DNA of 53,193 nucleotides. Origin: Lachnospiraceae bacterium (GTDB taxonomy: Bacteria > Bacillota > Clostridia > Lachnospirales > Lachnospiraceae). The DNA is taken from assembly GCA_023663945.1 (NCBI GenBank), contig JAMPGL010000026.1, positions 1-53,193 on the forward strand, read 5' to 3'. A program made the position numbers and the translations under genes. Shown in pieces: positions 52,181-53,193 of the stretch; positions within the stretch are counted from its first letter, which is position 1, and each line of letters begins with the position of its first letter. A model generated the notes under the pieces. That model was not told the origin of the DNA, searched no databases, and saw nothing but the letters and a program-made list of their open reading frames with translations.

Positions 52181-52326
52181 CAGCTTTCTCAATTATTCCA
52201 TAAAAAAGAAGTGAAGGAATCTCAAAAATTTATAAACTTATAATTAACGGTTCCTACAGGCGGGATAAAAAGTGAAATTTGTTGCATATACACACCCATT
52301 CCCTTCTGTACTATATCCAACATTAT

Positions 52327-52494
52327 TTAAATTGCTTCATTTTCTTTTTGAAGATTGAGCAGACTATTATTGTCCAGATTGTCCTCTGCATTGCATGATA
52401 TTGTTGCAGAACCTAAAAATATTATGACTGCCAAAGAGAAAAGCCCTCTCAACCATAAGTTCTTTTTCAAATTTATTTCCCCCTTTTTCTCCAT
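52327..52494 (-). CDS. Small lipoprotein-like peptide, 55 aa
   Basis: A short ORF, MEKKGEINLKKNLWLRG followed by a hydrophobic segment LFSLAVIIFLGSATIS and Cys34, then an acidic Asn/Asp/Leu-rich tail ending NEAI. The n/h/C pattern suggests a lipoprotein signal peptide, although the residues before Cys are not an ideal lipobox. ATG 52494 has GAGG eight bases upstream; an ATG two codons earlier is too close. It lies alone between DUF1846 and a Rpn gene. An overlapping ORF in another frame (52367-52579) looks less protein-like. Confidence 0.55.
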   Translation of the reverse strand: MEKKGEINLKKNLWLRGLFSLAVIIFLGSATISCNAEDNLDNNSLLNLQKENEAI

Positions 52495-52605
52495 ACCCAT
52501 TACCTCTATGATTAAAACATCTTACTGCAATTAATAAAAAATGAAGCAGTGCCGAATGGATTTTGCATATCAATCTCATTCTACACTGCTATTTTACATA
52601 CCTGA

Positions 52606-52645
52606 TGCATCATAATTGCATCATTTTTGCATCAAAGTTGCATCA
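52606..52645. repeat. Four TGCATCA heptamers at exact 11-bp spacing
   Basis: Plus-strand TGCATCA begins at 52606, 52617, 52628 and 52639. The 4-bp spacers vary (TAAT, TTTT, AAGT) while the heptamer does not. It lies between the small lipoprotein ORF and the Rpn stop, about 110 bp upstream of the ORF start. Confidence 0.85.
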
Positions 52646-52663
52646 TTTTCCTTTTATGTCTTT

Positions 52664-53193
52664 TTAAGTCAAAAATTCCTGCGCTTGTTCTACGCTGATT
52701 TGAAACTGCTCACAAATTCGAGTCCTGATTTCCTGCTCCGGCATTTTCAAATTTTTTAAAAGAGCCGCTGCATTTCTAATCCCATGCTTCCATGTTTCAT
52801 CTATTGCCCTTGTATGTTCCTCCTGCATTTCGCCAATAATCTGCTCCTGCTCCTTTATTGTCGCGTTCTGCTCATCTATTTTTGCTTCCTGCATATCGAT
52901 AGCTGACTGCTGGTCAATCGTCTCCTGCATCTCGTCAATCATATACTGCACGGTATTCTTATCCAGCTCATATAATTCCTTTGAGAACATATCCATCACC
53001 CTCTCCACATTCAGACAAATCTCGTATGCCTCCTTATAAATCTCACGGAACTCCGGATATGCCTCTGCAATCTCGATTATCTTGTCCGGGTCATCGCTGG
53101 AAAATAAGGTCAGCCACGCGTCTTTTCTCGCCCTTATGTCTACATTGTGCGCATTTTTCTGGAAGATGTCAAGGGGGATAAACAGGTATTTCT
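52664..53193 (-). CDS. Rpn/PDDEXK family protein (5' end outside window)
   Basis: The frame stays open to the right edge, so only the C-terminal 176 residues are seen. WLTLFSSDDPDKIIEIAEAYPEFREIYKEAYEICLNVE is characteristic of the PD-(D/E)XK transposase-like family C-terminal domain. It is followed by a coiled-coil Glu/Gln stretch (QQSAIDMQEAKIDEQNATIKEQEQ in parts) and a terminal helical motif (LKNLKMPEQEIRTRICEQFQISVEQAQEFL) common in these proteins. The nuclease motifs lie outside the window, so activity cannot be judged. Confidence 0.85.
   Translation of the reverse strand, partial: KYLFIPLDIFQKNAHNVDIRARKDAWLTLFSSDDPDKIIEIAEAYPEFREIYKEAYEICLNVERVMDMFSKELYELDKNTVQYMIDEMQETIDQQSAIDMQEAKIDEQNATIKEQEQIIGEMQEEHTRAIDETWKHGIRNAAALLKNLKMPEQEIRTRICEQFQISVEQAQEFLT

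Noticed and set aside
52367-52579. A 70-aa minus-strand ORF
   Set aside because: It overlaps the 55-aa lipoprotein-like ORF in another frame; the latter has a better ribosome site and signal-peptide pattern.

Overview
The window looks like the chromosome of a motile gut anaerobe of the Lachnospiraceae (Clostridium cluster XIVa, Firmicutes). The reasons are the long-form SRP RNA with an Alu domain, the hprK-glk-murB-rapZ-whiA-HPr cluster, DUF6128 and DUF1846 proteins, a short Clostridia-type flagellin with a linked csrA, and several Rpn/PD-(D/E)XK genes. No tRNA, rRNA or CRISPR array was seen.

Region 1 (1-17.2 kb) is accessory and motility related. A leftward cluster runs csrA, flagellin, a leaky-looking terminator, then about eleven genes (1403-12737) for glycosyltransferases, a DegT/StrS aminotransferase, methyltransferases and a cupin. 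This is probably a flagellin glycosylation operon. Just upstream of csrA lies the most striking feature. Two near-identical 24-bp palindromic sites (14086-14109 and 14887-14910) have mutually inverted spacers. They bracket a 197-aa tyrosine recombinase and an almost perfect sigma-28 flagellar promoter (TAAAGTTT-N11-GCCGATAT, 14839-14865). In this sequence the promoter points away from csrA-flagellin, toward a second tyrosine recombinase (15131-16051). Inversion would place it about 90 nt upstream of csrA. I read this as a self-contained phase-variation switch for flagellin, CsrA and perhaps the glycosylation genes, captured here in the OFF orientation. This is inferred from sequence and not proven. 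Rpn-like genes lie at 1-1012, 16184-17224 and the right end.

Region 2 (17.2-31 kb) holds a MATE transporter whose 3' end is tandemly repeated, tadA, a radical-SAM activase, SRP RNA, a DUF6128 protein, a CdaR-like regulator next to a UgpC/MsmK sugar ABC ATPase, a diguanylate cyclase, YesL and an HD-GYP protein (cyclic-di-GMP turnover), D-lactate dehydrogenase and a secreted protein.

Region 3 (31-41.3 kb) holds metG, a PAP2 phosphatase, an ammonium transporter fused to a PII domain, acetyltransferases, cyclophilin, a sodium:alanine symporter with a long terminator-containing leader, class II aldolase and a lipid kinase.

Region 4 (41.3-53.2 kb) is a core block of HPr/Crh-like protein (His15 replaced by Glu), whiA, rapZ, murB, glucokinase, hprK, uvrC, ftsH and a DUF1846 protein. 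It ends in an intergenic region with a small overlooked lipoprotein-like ORF, an 11-bp-periodic heptamer array and a partial Rpn gene.
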